The notes beneath the pieces are model-generated. The model made no database searches. It saw nothing but the letters and a program-made list of their open reading frames with translations, and was not told the origin of the DNA. This document shows positions 12,469 through 12,545 of a stretch of 12,545 nt of DNA, one piece after another (the stretch's first letter is position 1; each line of letters starts with the position of its first letter). The stretch is from JAMLIN01 sp964509685. GTDB taxonomy: Bacteria > Pseudomonadota > Gammaproteobacteria > Burkholderiales > Burkholderiaceae_E. A program made the position numbers and the translations under genes. The stretch is from NCBI GenBank assembly GCA_964509685.1, contig CAZDYQ010000086.1, positions 1 to 12,545 on the forward strand. The letters are read 5' to 3'.

Positions 12469-12530
12469 ATGACTCCCGGCAGGGCCGGATCGCGTAGCCG
12501 GGTGCCCGTGGGGCCCCGGCCCGGCGCCTC

Positions 12531-12545
12531 TTACTCGATGATCCT
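12531..12545 (-). CDS. tuf: elongation factor Tu, last codons only
   Basis: The minus strand enters the window with AGG ATC ATC GAG TAA, that is Arg-Ile-Ile-Glu-stop. EF-Tu of betaproteobacteria ends in a very similar KIIE/RIIE, and tuf directly upstream of rpsJ is the standard order in that class. Only four residues are visible, so the call rests mostly on context. Confidence 0.7.
   Translation of the reverse strand, partial: RIIE

Noticed and set aside
1..12545. Signs of a novel mobile, defence or biosynthetic system
   Set aside because: Every coding stretch is a known core gene in standard order; no foreign composition, integrase, repeats or orphan ORFs were found.

Overview
The window is a high-GC (roughly two thirds G+C by eye) bacterial chromosome segment holding the central ribosomal-protein superoperon. 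Every gene is on the minus strand, so transcription runs from high to low coordinates. In transcription order it reads: tuf (last codons only) - rpsJ - [208-nt gap with promoter and hairpins] - rplC - rplD - rplW - rplB - rpsS - rplV - rpsC - rplP - rpmC - rpsQ - [242-nt gap with promoter and hairpins] - rplN - rplX - rplE - rpsN - rpsH - rplF - rplR - rpsE - rpmD - rplO - secY - rpmJ - rpsM - rpsK - [157-nt gap with hairpins] - rpsD (5' part only). This corresponds to the end of the str operon followed by the S10, spc and alpha operons.

The best guess for the host is a betaproteobacterium, probably near Burkholderiales. Reasons are the direct tuf-rpsJ junction with an EF-Tu ending in IIE, the S8 N-terminus MSMSDPIADM, a zinc-free S14 and S4, a long Lys/Arg/Ala/Glu-rich S3 tail, and overall protein similarity to that class as remembered. 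This is inference; no search was run.

The genes work as one unit. Twenty-five are small- or large-subunit ribosomal proteins, and secY encodes the translocon channel. Most neighbours are 9-30 nt apart. Several stop codons lie inside the next gene's Shine-Dalgarno sequence (TAAGGAG, TGAGGA, TGAGGT), and two pairs overlap by ATGA (rplD/rplW, rpmC/rpsQ), which predicts translational coupling. Three larger gaps break this packing. Two of them, before rplC and before rplN, carry perfect TATAAT boxes with an inverted repeat in the promoter spacer, followed by structured leaders. The third, before rpsD, carries a UUCG-loop hairpin and a palindrome next to the start site.

Start codons were corrected from the longest possible frames for rplC, rplD, rplE, rplF, rplR and rpmD using family N-termini and Shine-Dalgarno spacing. 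rpmJ (37 codons) is present between secY and rpsM. secY, rpsN and rpsD use GTG starts. No tRNA, rRNA, mobile element, CRISPR or defence gene was seen. The window is an ordinary core region; the interest lies in operon partition and leader structures rather than any new system.
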